Shown here piece by piece: positions 26,007 to 35,750 of a stretch of 64,000 bases of DNA; the stretch's first letter is position 1; the number at the start of each line of letters is the position of its first letter. Source of the DNA: CBDFNC01 sp965249895 (GTDB taxonomy: Bacteria; Pseudomonadota; Gammaproteobacteria; Enterobacterales; CBDFNC01); the NCBI GenBank assembly GCA_965249895.1, contig CBDFNC010000003.1, positions 248,001 through 312,000 on the forward strand, given 5' to 3'. The notes beneath the pieces are model-generated. The model made no database searches and had not been told where the DNA came from. It saw only the letters and a program-made list of their open reading frames with translations. The position numbers and the translations under genes were made by a program.

Positions 26007-27392
26007 TTAAGACGATAAAGTACGGATCAAATTGGAATAGTCCTCTTTGATATCGTGACTTTCTTCTTTTAACTGAACGATCTTACGGCAGGCATGTAAC
26101 ACTGTGGTATGGTCCCTACCACCAAACGCATCACCGATCTCTGGTAAACTGTGATTAGTCAGCTCTTTGGCCAAAGCCATGGCGATTTGACGAGGCCGTG
26201 CAACGCTACGACTGCGTCGTTTCGATAGCAAATCTGCTACTTTAATTTTGTAATATTCCGCCACTGTTTTTTGAATATTATCTATGGTGACTAGCTTTTC
26301 CTGTAGCGCCAGTAAGTCTCGCAACGCTTCTCTTACGAAGTCGATGTTAATAGCCCTGCCGGTAAAATTGGCGTTGGCCATTACCCGGTTTAACGCCCCC
26401 TCCAACTCACGAACATTTGACCTCAGCCGCTTGGCGATAAAAAAGGCCACCTCATCCGGTAAATGAATACCGTGCTCAGTGGCTTTGCGCATTAAGATCG
26501 CCACCCTGGTTTCCAGTTCAGGTGGCTCAATAGCAATAGTAAGACCCCAGCCAAAACGGGATTTTAGCCTGTCCTCTACTCCATCGATCTCTTTGGGATA
26601 TCTGTCGCTGGTTAAAATGATCTGTTGATTACCTTCCAGCAGCGCATTAAAGGTATGGAAAAACTCTTCCTGGGAACGCTCTTTATTAGCAAAAAACTGG
26701 ATATCATCAATCAGCAAGGCATCGACACTACGGTAATAACGCTTAAACTCTTCGATGGCATTGTTTTGCAGGGCTTTTACCATGTCCTGTACAAAACGCT
26801 CGGAATGCATATAAACCACTTTGGCATTCTTCTTGTTTTCGCATATACCATTGCCTACCGCATGTAGCAAATGGGTTTTACCCAAACCAGTTCCACCATA
26901 TAAAAACAGTGGGTTATAAGACCCACCTGGATTTTCGGCCACTTGTTTGGCTGCCGCCCGCCCTAGCTGGTTGGATTTACCTTCAACGAAGTTATCAAAG
27001 GTATAATTGGTATTCACATTAGCACGATGGAAAATTTCCAGTTTAGGTGGTTTGTTGTTGTCTCTTTCCCATGGAATAGACGACTGAGGAGCTCTTGGTG
27101 CTCTCTCGCTGGGAGGTAGGCTGCTGGTTTCTTTTCTCTCAATCACAGGCCGGCTACCCACTTCAAATTTAAGAACGGGCACATCTGGACCACAGAATTC
27201 ATCCAGCAAGCGGATAAACTGATTGAGGTATTTATCGCGAACCCAATCCAGTACAAATCGGTTTGGTGCGTAGAAAGTTAAAGTGTTATCACTCAACTCA
27301 GTTTGTAACGGTCGGATCCACATGCTGAATTCCGTTGCCGGCATTTCATCTTTTAGCCGTGCAAGGCAATTTTGCCAAACTGAAGAGGACAC
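26007..27392 (-). CDS. dnaA: Chromosomal replication initiator DnaA
   Basis: A 461-residue AAA+ initiator. Domain I (1-90) is followed by a short linker, then the AAA+ domain with Walker A GGTGLGKTHLL and Walker B LLIDDIQFF, and domain IV with the box-binding helix GDAFGGRDHTTVLHACRKI. The start codon is GTG. First gene of the dnaA-dnaN-recF-gyrB operon, divergent from rpmH. GATC sites are dense just upstream, which would permit Dam/SeqA-dependent control of its promoter. Confidence 0.98.
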   Translation of the reverse strand: MSSSVWQNCLARLKDEMPATEFSMWIRPLQTELSDNTLTFYAPNRFVLDWVRDKYLNQFIRLLDEFCGPDVPVLKFEVGSRPVIERKETSSLPPSERAPRAPQSSIPWERDNNKPPKLEIFHRANVNTNYTFDNFVEGKSNQLGRAAAKQVAENPGGSYNPLFLYGGTGLGKTHLLHAVGNGICENKKNAKVVYMHSERFVQDMVKALQNNAIEEFKRYYRSVDALLIDDIQFFANKERSQEEFFHTFNALLEGNQQIILTSDRYPKEIDGVEDRLKSRFGWGLTIAIEPPELETRVAILMRKATEHGIHLPDEVAFFIAKRLRSNVRELEGALNRVMANANFTGRAINIDFVREALRDLLALQEKLVTIDNIQKTVAEYYKIKVADLLSKRRSRSVARPRQIAMALAKELTNHSLPEIGDAFGGRDHTTVLHACRKIVQLKEESHDIKEDYSNLIRTLSS

Positions 27393-28055
27393 TTTTTACT
27401 CCCTAGCTCAAATTTAAAGAACGGATCATTTTATCCTGCTGCGGCCTATTTCTCTAGGAAGAAAGTTGATGATCCGGGCAATTATGATCCTTGACAAAAT
27501 GAGGATCGTCAAAGATCCTCACCATGCTGCTCATTTTGTGACCCAAACCCATGTTTAGCTCACTTCACCTGACTACCAAAGATAGATCTCTGCGATGAAT
27601 TGAAAAAGATCCCTTTCATTTAAAACTTGCCAATAAAGGAGGCCAGATAGTCACAGAAGCTGATTTTTCCTGAACGGCAAACGAAATTTATGCCCAGTCG
27701 AAATCGGATGAATTTAGACCTTGAGTTTTCGGACTATAAAAAATTATTGCGCCTTACCTGGAATAGGAAACAAACAGCCGCTAACCAGAGAAAAAAGGCC
27801 CTACCTGTTTTGGTTGCTGGCCTGGTTCGTTTTACTTTTTCTTTTTAATTCGCCACTTATATGGCGAAAGCCAGTTTTTTGTACAAGCTAGTTGCAAGTA
27901 TTTATCTGCTTGTAAGCTTATCGATAGGGATCTTGTCCTGGATTAAGGTACAATTTTTAACCAAATAGATCCCTTAGGATCTTTGCATATTTCTGGTAAC
28001 TCTATATAATCGCCGCCCTTGATCAGTATATCGGTCAAGAAATTACTGTGTGAAA
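27393..28055. other. dnaA-rpmH divergent intergenic region, GATC-rich
   Basis: About 660 bp without a gene. I count roughly eleven GATC tetramers where about three would be expected, several in short inverted repeats (GAGGATCGTCAAAGATCCTC near 27501). No match to the DnaA box TTATNCACA was found on either strand. It should hold the dnaA promoter(s); I could not pick a clear one. It is not the best oriC candidate (see 45067-45552). Confidence 0.6.
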
Positions 28056-28084
28056 TTGACTTGTTTTTGAACAAGGTGTAGAAT
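28056..28084 (+). promoter_or_regulatory. Sigma-70 promoter of rpmH
   Basis: TTGACT (28056-28061), a 17-bp spacer, TAGAAT (28079-28084), 84 bp before the rpmH ATG. Near-consensus, as expected for this strongly expressed operon. Confidence 0.85.
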
Positions 28085-28167
28085 TCGCGCTCTTTTATGA
28101 AGGTACGGTCGTTATTTTACAATAACTACTTTACCAACTGTACAGTTAACTGAATACGGAAAGAACC

Positions 28168-28302
28168 ATGAAACGTACTTTTCAACCAAGCAATCTAAAG
28201 CGTAAGCGTTCTCACGGCTTTCGTGCTCGCAAAGCGACCAAAGGCGGTCGTCAAGTGCTAGCTCGTCGTCGTGCTAAAGGCCGCGCACGCTTGAGCGCAT
28301 AA
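28168..28302 (+). CDS. rpmH: Ribosomal protein bL34
   Basis: A 44-residue, very basic ribosomal protein. The start MKRTFQPSNLKRKRSHGFRA and end GRARLSA match bL34 throughout. It is followed after 10 bp by rnpA in the standard rpmH-rnpA-yidD-yidC-mnmE order. Confidence 0.98.
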   Translation: MKRTFQPSNLKRKRSHGFRARKATKGGRQVLARRRAKGRARLSA

Positions 28303-28312
28303 TTAACCAGAC

Positions 28313-28669
28313 GTGGTTATTTTATCGTTCAAAAGGGAGTTACGTTTGTTAACTCCCGAACATTTCAAAAATGTTTTTAAAAACCCGGTTCGGGCAGCGT
28401 CTCCTCATATTACCCTTCTTGCTAAACCAAACACCCTTGAACATGCACGTTTAGGACTCGCTATTCCTAAAAAGCATATTAAAAGAGCTGTTGGGCGTAA
28501 TCGCATTCGTCGGGTTGTAAGAGAAGGCTTCCGCCTGCAACAACATAAGTTACCCGCAGTCGATATAGTCGTTATTGCTAAATCAGGTATTGCAGACCTG
28601 TCTAATGAAGAATTAAACAAGGTTCTGAATAAGTTATGGCAAAGAATCACTCGCCGCTGCAATGGTTAA
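28313..28669 (+). CDS. rnpA: Ribonuclease P protein component
   Basis: A 118-residue basic protein subunit of RNase P (E. coli 119). Conserved FKRELRLLTPEHFKNVF and the RNR box AVGRNRIRRVVREGFR bind the catalytic RNA. The start is a GTG 10 bp after rpmH (VVILSFKRELRLL). Its end overlaps yidD by 34 bp in another frame, a common arrangement. Confidence 0.97.
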   Translation: MVILSFKRELRLLTPEHFKNVFKNPVRAASPHITLLAKPNTLEHARLGLAIPKKHIKRAVGRNRIRRVVREGFRLQQHKLPAVDIVVIAKSGIADLSNEELNKVLNKLWQRITRRCNG

Positions 28670-28884
28670 CAATCGGCCTTATCAGAGGCTATCAACTACT
28701 TATAAGTCCTCTGATAGGTCCGCGCTGCCGTTTTACCCCCTCCTGCTCCCAATATGCTCTTGAAGCAATTAAAGTTCACGGATCTGTAAAAGGTTGTTGG
28801 TTAGCAGGCAAACGTCTATTAAAATGCCATCCTTTAACACCAGGTGGTTATGACCCGGTCCCCAAACCTAAAAGAAGAGATTAA
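28636..28884 (+). CDS. yidD: Membrane protein insertion efficiency factor YidD
   Basis: An 82-residue member of the YidD family with the diagnostic CRFTPSCSQYALEAIKVHG and CHPLTPGGYDPVP. A short amphipathic N-terminal helix (IGLIRGYQLLISPL) associates with the inner membrane and assists YidC-dependent insertion. It overlaps rnpA and is 8 bp before yidC. Confidence 0.96.
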   Translation: MAKNHSPLQWLTIGLIRGYQLLISPLIGPRCRFTPSCSQYALEAIKVHGSVKGCWLAGKRLLKCHPLTPGGYDPVPKPKRRD

Positions 28885-28892
28885 CTAAAATT

Positions 28893-30551
28893 ATGGAATC
28901 TCAGCGCAATTTTCTATTGATCGGTTTGCTGTTTGTCAGCTTCCTGATTTACCAGCAGTGGATAGTGGATCACACACCACAACCAGAGCCTAGCCAGGCG
29001 CAAATCCAACAGACCAATTCAGTACCAAAAAGTACTAATTTTAGTGCCGATGTGCCTGTAGCTACCACAGACAGCAATGGCGACATTCCTGCTGAAGCCA
29101 CGCAGTCCAGCGCCAAACTAGTAACCCTACAAAGCGATACCTTAAAACTGGTTATCGACACTGTTGGTGGTGACATCATCGAAGCAGATTTGCTGGAACA
29201 CAACAGAGAGCTTGATTCCGTTGAGCCGTTTCGTCTGCTGGAAAACAACGATGGTTTAACCTATATCGCCCAGAGCGGATTAATCGGTCAAGGTCCAGAC
29301 TCCAGTGACAAAGGCAGACCTCACTATTCGGTGACTGGCAGTGATTTCGCCATTCAGGAAGGTGAAGACAAGGTTGCTGTAAAACTTAGCTTTACTGATG
29401 AAAGCGGCGTTAAGTACGTAAAAACCTTCACTTTAAGCCGCGACAGCCATACGGTTGACGTAACTTATGATGTGAATAACACCACGGCTAACCCGGTTCA
29501 GTTGCAGTTATATGGTCAGTTAAAGCAGACTGTTCAGGCCTCCACTGGAAATTTAATGATGCCAGTTTACCGTGGCGGAGCTTTCTCCACCGCGGAAACT
29601 CGTTATAGCAAATACAGCTTCGACGAAATGACAGAGGCAAACCTGTCTGAAACCACTCAAGGTGGTTGGGTTGCTATGATGCAGCATTATTTTGTGTCAG
29701 CCTTTATTCCTGGCGTAGACGACAATAACCAGCTGTATAGCCGTGTGCTAAGCAATGGTGAAGCCACTATCGGATTCAAATCCCCGCTGACAACCGTTGC
29801 GCCTAACAGCGAAGCCAAGTTGGAAACCCGTCTGTGGATTGGTCCTAAACTACAGGATGAAATGGCAGCCACCGCCAACAACCTGGATCTGACTGTCGAT
29901 TACGGTTGGTTATGGTTTATCGCTCAGCCATTGTTCCAGCTGCTTCAGTTCTTCCACGGCCTGGTGCAAAACTGGGGTATTGCTATCATCATGGTGACCT
30001 TCGCCGTTAAAGGTGTGATGTATCCACTGACCAAAGCTCAGTATACCTCCATGGCAAAAATGCGTTTACTGGCGCCGAAAATCCAGCAACTACGTGAACG
30101 TTATGGCGAAGACAAACAGAAAGTCTCCGCGGCCATGATGGAGCTGTATAAAAAAGAAAAAGTAAACCCGCTGGGCGGCTGTTTACCTATCTTGCTGCAG
30201 ATGCCTATCTTTATCGCCCTGTACTGGTCGCTAATGGAATCTGTTGAGCTACGCCACGCCCCGTTTATACTGTGGATTAATGACTTGTCAGTACAAGACC
30301 CATTCTATGTACTACCTATTCTGATGGGTGTGAGCATGTTCTTTATTCAGAAGATGTCTCCAACCACAATCACAGACCCGATGCAGCAGAAGGTAATGCA
30401 GTTTATGCCAATTATCTTTACCTTCTTCTTCCTGTGGTTCCCTGCCGGTCTGGTTCTGTACTGGCTGGTGAGTAACCTGGTCACCCTGCTTCAACAGTGG
30501 ATGATTTTCAGAGCCCTGGACAAGAAAGGCCTGGGTAAAAATAGCGCGTAG
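28893..30551 (+). CDS. yidC: Membrane protein insertase YidC
   Basis: A 552-residue Oxa1/YidC insertase. An N-terminal helix (residues 6-22, FLLIGLLFVSFLIYQQW) is followed by a large periplasmic domain and the conserved five-helix insertase core from about residue 340, with KEKVNPLGGCLPILLQMPIF and the final FPAGLVLYWLVSNLVT. Length matches E. coli (548). A strong terminator follows. Confidence 0.98.
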   Translation: MESQRNFLLIGLLFVSFLIYQQWIVDHTPQPEPSQAQIQQTNSVPKSTNFSADVPVATTDSNGDIPAEATQSSAKLVTLQSDTLKLVIDTVGGDIIEADLLEHNRELDSVEPFRLLENNDGLTYIAQSGLIGQGPDSSDKGRPHYSVTGSDFAIQEGEDKVAVKLSFTDESGVKYVKTFTLSRDSHTVDVTYDVNNTTANPVQLQLYGQLKQTVQASTGNLMMPVYRGGAFSTAETRYSKYSFDEMTEANLSETTQGGWVAMMQHYFVSAFIPGVDDNNQLYSRVLSNGEATIGFKSPLTTVAPNSEAKLETRLWIGPKLQDEMAATANNLDLTVDYGWLWFIAQPLFQLLQFFHGLVQNWGIAIIMVTFAVKGVMYPLTKAQYTSMAKMRLLAPKIQQLRERYGEDKQKVSAAMMELYKKEKVNPLGGCLPILLQMPIFIALYWSLMESVELRHAPFILWINDLSVQDPFYVLPILMGVSMFFIQKMSPTTITDPMQQKVMQFMPIIFTFFFLWFPAGLVLYWLVSNLVTLLQQWMIFRALDKKGLGKNSA

Positions 30552-30565
30552 AATAATTTAAATAC

Positions 30566-30597
30566 AAAAAAGGAGCTCAGCGAGCTCCTTTTTTTAT
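30566..30597 (+). terminator. Rho-independent terminator of rpmH-yidC
   Basis: A 9-bp stem AAGGAGCTC/GAGCTCCTT with a 3-nt loop and seven T, 15 bp after the yidC stop. Confidence 0.92.
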
Positions 30598-30735
30598 GCC
30601 CGCTTAAAAATAACTTTCTGGGTAGAAATCATCAAAGGGGATATAAATTTTCACTTTAGGTGAAAAGGAAATGTGCTGAGTAGCTACTTTTCTGTAATAT
30701 AGGCAGATGGTCTAAAGAATCCCGAACGTATTTAA

Positions 30736-32109
30736 ATGGAAAATAATAACCCAACAGACACTATTGTCGCCCAGGCTACCCCCCCTGGTCGAGGTGGCGT
30801 AGGTATCATCCGTGTTTCAGGTCCGGATGCTGAAAAAGTTGCATCTCATATTTTGGGCAAAATACCTAAAACCCGATACGCCGAATATTTGCCATTTAAA
30901 GACCAAGCTGGCGCAGCATTAGATCAAGGGATAGCCCTATTATTTAAAGCCCCAAATTCCTTTACCGGTGAAGATGTCCTGGAATTACAAGGCCATGGCG
31001 GCCCTGTGGTGATAGATATGTTAATCAAGCAGATCCTTACTATTCCTGGAGTAAGAACGGCCCGACCGGGTGAATTTTCCGAACGCGCCTTTATCAATGA
31101 CAAGCTGGATCTGGCCCAGGCAGAGGCCATTGCCGATCTAATTGAAGCGACCTCAGAGCAAGCGGCTCGCAGCGCCCTGAATTCTTTACAAGGCGAGTTT
31201 TCCAATAAAATCCACCAGCTGGTGGAAAGCCTTATCCACCTGCGCATCTATGTGGAAGCAGCCATCGACTTTCCTGAAGAAGAGGTCGACTTTCTTTCCG
31301 ATGGTAAAATCCAGGCTGATTTGTACCAGATTATCGATAACCTGAGCCTGGTGCAAAACGAAGCCAGGCAAGGGGCCATCATGCGTGAGGGAATGAAGGT
31401 GGTTATCGCAGGCCGCCCTAACGCGGGTAAATCCAGCTTGCTTAATGCGCTGGCCGGCAAAGAGGCCGCCATAGTCACAGAAATCGCGGGCACCACCCGC
31501 GACGTACTGCGAGAGTATATCCATATCGATGGCATGCCACTGCATATTATAGATACGGCAGGTTTGAGAGAAAGCCCGGACAAGGTTGAGCAAATCGGTA
31601 TTCAACGTGCGTGGGAAGAAATTAACAGCGCCGACCGGGTGTTGTTTATGGTGGATGGCACCACCACCAGCGAATTAGACCCCCATAAGATCTGGCCGGA
31701 TTTTGTTGATCGGTTACCAAAAAATATCGGCCTGACAGTTATTCGCAATAAAGCCGATATCACCGGGGAAACATTAGCGGTCGGCGAAGACCATGGCCAT
31801 CCGGTTTACCGGATTTCGGCTAAAACCGGGTTGGGGTTAGACCACCTCAGAAATCACTTAAAGAAAATAATGGGTTATCAAGGCAATACCGAAGGTGGTT
31901 TTATGGCTAGGAGAAGGCATTTGGAAGCCATAGAAAAAGCCTCGGTACACCTGTTTCAGGGAAAAGAACAACTGGAGATCTACCGGGCAGGAGAGTTACT
32001 GGCGGAAGAGCTTAGGTTATGCCAGCAGCACCTAAGTGAGATTACCGGTGAATTCAGCTCAGACGACCTGCTGGGCAAAATATTCTCCTCCTTCTGTATT
32101 GGTAAATAA
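30736..32109 (+). CDS. mnmE: tRNA modification GTPase MnmE
   Basis: A 457-residue GTPase that with MnmG installs the carboxymethylaminomethyl group on wobble uridines. The N-terminal folate-binding domain (IVAQATPPGRGGVGIIRVSG) is followed by the G domain with G1 GRPNAGKSSLLNAL (~226), G3 DTAGL and G4 NKAD, and the invariant C-terminal CIGK. Length matches E. coli (454). Its partner mnmG is at 45553-47442 in the same window. Confidence 0.98.
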   Translation: MENNNPTDTIVAQATPPGRGGVGIIRVSGPDAEKVASHILGKIPKTRYAEYLPFKDQAGAALDQGIALLFKAPNSFTGEDVLELQGHGGPVVIDMLIKQILTIPGVRTARPGEFSERAFINDKLDLAQAEAIADLIEATSEQAARSALNSLQGEFSNKIHQLVESLIHLRIYVEAAIDFPEEEVDFLSDGKIQADLYQIIDNLSLVQNEARQGAIMREGMKVVIAGRPNAGKSSLLNALAGKEAAIVTEIAGTTRDVLREYIHIDGMPLHIIDTAGLRESPDKVEQIGIQRAWEEINSADRVLFMVDGTTTSELDPHKIWPDFVDRLPKNIGLTVIRNKADITGETLAVGEDHGHPVYRISAKTGLGLDHLRNHLKKIMGYQGNTEGGFMARRRHLEAIEKASVHLFQGKEQLEIYRAGELLAEELRLCQQHLSEITGEFSSDDLLGKIFSSFCIGK

Positions 32110-32510
32110 AACCACTAATTGAGATAAGATTACTGGAAAAGGCGATAAAGAGCTGTTACATCAGATTATCGCGTCAATTCTATACGAAGACGATTATTCC
32201 GAAGCACTCAAACTCGAAATTTTTAAAGCTATACAAACAGCAGACGCTCGCTAACAGGAACAATATAGTGACTTATCCAAAATTAAATCCAAGTGTTACG
32301 TTTAGCACTTCACGACTGAAGCCAACCAGAAATTGGAACAAAAGCGTATTCCTTACCTCTACAGGTTTAACTTACCGATTGAGACATAACTTTCGCGCAC
32401 AAACCACTTCATTGTCCAAGATTCAGTCAAAATAAGTTATTATTAACCGATCACCTTTAGCCATATAGTCAGCCTGACGCCTGTCGCAACAAAAGATAAA
32501 ACTAAAATTT
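32110..32510. other. Intergenic stretch with possible small-ORF remnants
   Basis: No convincing gene. A start-less frame ending at 32254 reads KELLHQIIASILYEDDYSEA and further charged residues and may be a relic of a small helical protein. A 55-codon GTG frame (32268-32435) with AGGAA 8 nt upstream reads YPKLNPSVTFSTSRLKPTRN and may be a small gene or a relic. Neither resembles a family I know. Confidence 0.3.
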
Positions 32511-35500
32511 ATGCTCGAATACAATCTGAAAGATATTAAGAATAGTTTTGGCCTCCCTACCTATGAACGGGGGAAAAAGTACTTCGAGCTGAACAAAGTC
32601 ATTAAGTGCAAATATTCGCCTGAATTAGGGAAGATAATCGGCTCCGTCGCCGGTGCTGCTCAGGACAGCTACAGCACAAATGTAGAAATAAAACCCAGCA
32701 ATCGTAGCGGCACTGTGATTATTAAGAGCCAATGTTCCTGCCCTGTGGGTTGGAACTGTAAACATGCTGTTGCTTTGTTGTTTGCCCACCAGCAGCAGCT
32801 AACTCCCAATGACCCTTACCAGGCATGGTTAAAAACATTGGCGGCAAAACCCGCCACTAAAAAGCCCACGTTTCCTGGTAACGAGCTGGTGGATCAAGCT
32901 ATCTTCCTGCTGTCCCAATCCAGTGAGGATAAAAGCCTGCTGGTTGAAGTCGGCTCGGCACAAAAGTTAAAGGGTGGTGAATATGGCAGATTTAGCGCCA
33001 AACGCCTGGAGGAGCTAACCAACGACTACTCCTGGTCTAATAACTGGCTGACGGAAACAGATAAGAATATCGTAAAGTTGCTGCTGCTCAAGGAAGCGGA
33101 TAGCTACAATATCAAACATACCAAGATCAGCACAGAAAACGATGTGTTGGCATTAGAGAAAATGCTCGACTCAGGACGTTGCTGCTGGAAAAAAACGGAT
33201 AATAATCTGCGCAGGGGGGAAAAGCTCCCTCTGCAAATCAGCTGGGAGCGAGAACAAGATCTAAGTCAGATCGCTCTCTCTTTGGCAGGTACAACCCCAA
33301 ACTGGATTATTGTTCCAACACCTGCCCCCTGGTACCTAGATCCTGACAAAGCCCTTTGCGGCCCCATCAAGACTGAATTAGAAGGGGATTGGCTGGCATC
33401 TTTATCCCATTTACCTGCGTTAACTCAGGAGCAAGCCAGCCATTTCACCAACAATTTTTTAATCAGCTATAGCGAAGAGAGCCTGCCGGCACCCATCGAA
33501 TTAGAGCAAATCGAAATCGAGTCACCTCTGGTCCCTGTACTCAGCCTGCGAAAAGGCGTGCTGGAAAACGGTGACAATAGTTTCATCGCCAGTTTTAGCT
33601 TCCAATACGGTCAACTAAGACTGAGCCCGCTTATCGCCTACCAGGAAAAACAGACTCGATTCTTGCTCGATGACACCCGTTATCAAATAAAACGTCAGCA
33701 CTCCCTGGAAATGGCTGCACTGGATACCTACACGGGTCTGGACCTGCAAGGGATTAACGAGCACCTGCTCTCAAAGCCTCTGGGTCAGCAGCGACTGGAA
33801 GGCATCATAGTCTCCCCTAAAGATCTGAGCCAACAGGAACTATGGCTGGAATTCTCCCTCGAGCATACTCAACGCCTCGAGTCCCTAGGATGGTTGATAG
33901 AGCTAGATAAACACATTAACCTGGAAGCCGAGGTTATCGACGGTTTCGACTTAATCATCGAAGAGCAAGGCAGCTGGTTCGATCTGGGCCTGTCCATAGA
34001 GCTGGATGGTAAAAAGCAGCCGTTATTACCTATGCTGTTGGAATGGTTAAAACGGCATAACGACTGGCAGAGTCAGCAGGGAGATCTGCTGCTGCCTCAG
34101 GAAAACGGCACCCTGCTGCGACTAGCAAGGGAATCCATTGAACCTATCCTGGCCATATTGCAGGAACTGCTTTCCAGCAATCAGGATAAACTGAGCTTAC
34201 CCAATAACCACGCCGCACTGCTTGCCCAACTGCCCCACATTAATAACTGGGTCGGTGGCGACCATATTAAAAAGTTAGCCAGGAAACTGGTGGACTTTGA
34301 CGGCATTCGCGAAATAGCACCACCCAAGACCCTCACGGCAGAACTAAGACCCTATCAGCAACAAGGGTTAAACTGGCTGGTTTTTCTGCATGAGTATGGC
34401 TTTGGCGGCATCCTGGCTGATGATATGGGGTTGGGTAAAACCGTACAGGCCCTGGCCTATTTGTTGTATCGCAAAGAGCAAGGTTTGCTGGATAAACCGG
34501 CCATGGTTATTTGCCCGACCAGCCTGGTGGGTAACTGGAACAATGAAGCGATCAAATTTGCTAACCAACTTAACGTGCTGGTCCTGCACGGCCCTTTGCG
34601 CAAGGATAAGTTTGCTGAAATAGAGCACGCAGACCTGATTGTAACTACCTACCCTCTGGTGGTCAGAGACTTTGATGAGCTAAGCAAACGTGAATACAGT
34701 GAGCTAATCCTGGACGAAGCTCAGGTAATTAAGAATCCGGTTGCGAAAATGTCGCAAACCATTAAAAAGCTGAAGTCCGATCATCAGCTATGCCTGACCG
34801 GTACCCCGATGGAAAACCACCTGGGCGAACTCTGGTCACTGTATGATTTTCTGATGCCGGGCTTTTTGGGCACCATCTCCGCGTTTAACAAACACTATCG
34901 AACCCCCATAGAGAAGGAAGGTTGTAGCCACACAAAAAACTGGCTGAAAAATAAGATCAGCCCGTTCCTGCTTAGGAGAACCAAAGATCAGGTTGCCAAG
35001 GAACTGCCACCCAAGACTGAGATTATCCACACCATAGAAATGCCTAACGAACAACGTACCCTGTACGAAAGCATTCGCATCACCATGGAATCCAAGGTCC
35101 GTGGCCTGCTGCAGACGAAGGGACTGGCAAAGAGTCGTATCGAGTTTCTCGACGCCTTGTTAAAAATGCGCCAGGCCTGTTGTGATCCTCAACTGGTGAA
35201 GCTGGAACAGGCGCAAAAGATCCAACAATCCGCCAAACTCGACTTTTTAATGGAGCTGCTACCGGAAATGCTGGAAGAAGGCCGGCGTATCCTGATCTTC
35301 TCCCAGTTTGCCCAGATGCTGGCACTTATAGAAAAACGCTTAAAATCAGCAGATATCGATTACTGCAAGCTCACGGGGCAAACCCAAAAACGTGGTGAAG
35401 TGATAGACAGATTCCAAAATGGCGAAGTCCCAGTGTTCCTCATCTCCCTGAAAGCGGGTGGCGTAGGTCTTAACCTGACCGCTGCGGATACGGTTATCCA

Positions 35501-35741
35501 CTATGATCCATGGTGGAATCCGGCAGCGGAAAATCAGGCCACAGACAGGGCGCACAGGATTGGTCAGGATAAACCGGTATTCGTATATAAACTTATCTGT
35601 GAAAAAACAGTGGAAGAGAAAGTCCTGCAACTACAAAAGCAAAAGCAGCAACTTGCCGATGCGGTATACGGAGACAAGGACACCGAACAAGGATTACTCA
35701 CCGACAGCGACCAGTTACTGAAGCTGTTTGAATCCATGTAA
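32511..35741 (+). CDS. SNF2-family helicase with SWIM zinc finger
   Basis: A 1076-residue Swi2/Snf2-type ATPase. A SWIM zinc finger (CSCPVGWNCKHAV) is near residue 75, a middle region of about 500 residues follows, then the two helicase lobes: motif I DDMGLGKTVQALAYL (~637), motif II LDEAQ (~734), motif III LTGTPMENHLGELW, motif V SLKAGGVGLNLT and motif VI TDRAHRIGQ (~1012). Such proteins move along duplex DNA or displace bound proteins; the bacterial subgroup has no firmly assigned role. Apparently monocistronic. Confidence 0.93.
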   Translation: MLEYNLKDIKNSFGLPTYERGKKYFELNKVIKCKYSPELGKIIGSVAGAAQDSYSTNVEIKPSNRSGTVIIKSQCSCPVGWNCKHAVALLFAHQQQLTPNDPYQAWLKTLAAKPATKKPTFPGNELVDQAIFLLSQSSEDKSLLVEVGSAQKLKGGEYGRFSAKRLEELTNDYSWSNNWLTETDKNIVKLLLLKEADSYNIKHTKISTENDVLALEKMLDSGRCCWKKTDNNLRRGEKLPLQISWEREQDLSQIALSLAGTTPNWIIVPTPAPWYLDPDKALCGPIKTELEGDWLASLSHLPALTQEQASHFTNNFLISYSEESLPAPIELEQIEIESPLVPVLSLRKGVLENGDNSFIASFSFQYGQLRLSPLIAYQEKQTRFLLDDTRYQIKRQHSLEMAALDTYTGLDLQGINEHLLSKPLGQQRLEGIIVSPKDLSQQELWLEFSLEHTQRLESLGWLIELDKHINLEAEVIDGFDLIIEEQGSWFDLGLSIELDGKKQPLLPMLLEWLKRHNDWQSQQGDLLLPQENGTLLRLARESIEPILAILQELLSSNQDKLSLPNNHAALLAQLPHINNWVGGDHIKKLARKLVDFDGIREIAPPKTLTAELRPYQQQGLNWLVFLHEYGFGGILADDMGLGKTVQALAYLLYRKEQGLLDKPAMVICPTSLVGNWNNEAIKFANQLNVLVLHGPLRKDKFAEIEHADLIVTTYPLVVRDFDELSKREYSELILDEAQVIKNPVAKMSQTIKKLKSDHQLCLTGTPMENHLGELWSLYDFLMPGFLGTISAFNKHYRTPIEKEGCSHTKNWLKNKISPFLLRRTKDQVAKELPPKTEIIHTIEMPNEQRTLYESIRITMESKVRGLLQTKGLAKSRIEFLDALLKMRQACCDPQLVKLEQAQKIQQSAKLDFLMELLPEMLEEGRRILIFSQFAQMLALIEKRLKSADIDYCKLTGQTQKRGEVIDRFQNGEVPVFLISLKAGGVGLNLTAADTVIHYDPWWNPAAENQATDRAHRIGQDKPVFVYKLICEKTVEEKVLQLQKQKQQLADAVYGDKDTEQGLLTDSDQLLKLFESM

Positions 35742-35750
35742 GTCTTATTG

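Noticed and set aside
27393..28167. dnaA-rpmH gap as the replication origin
   Set aside because: No DnaA boxes seen on either strand, whereas 45067-45552 has two perfect boxes and an AT-rich unwinding region.
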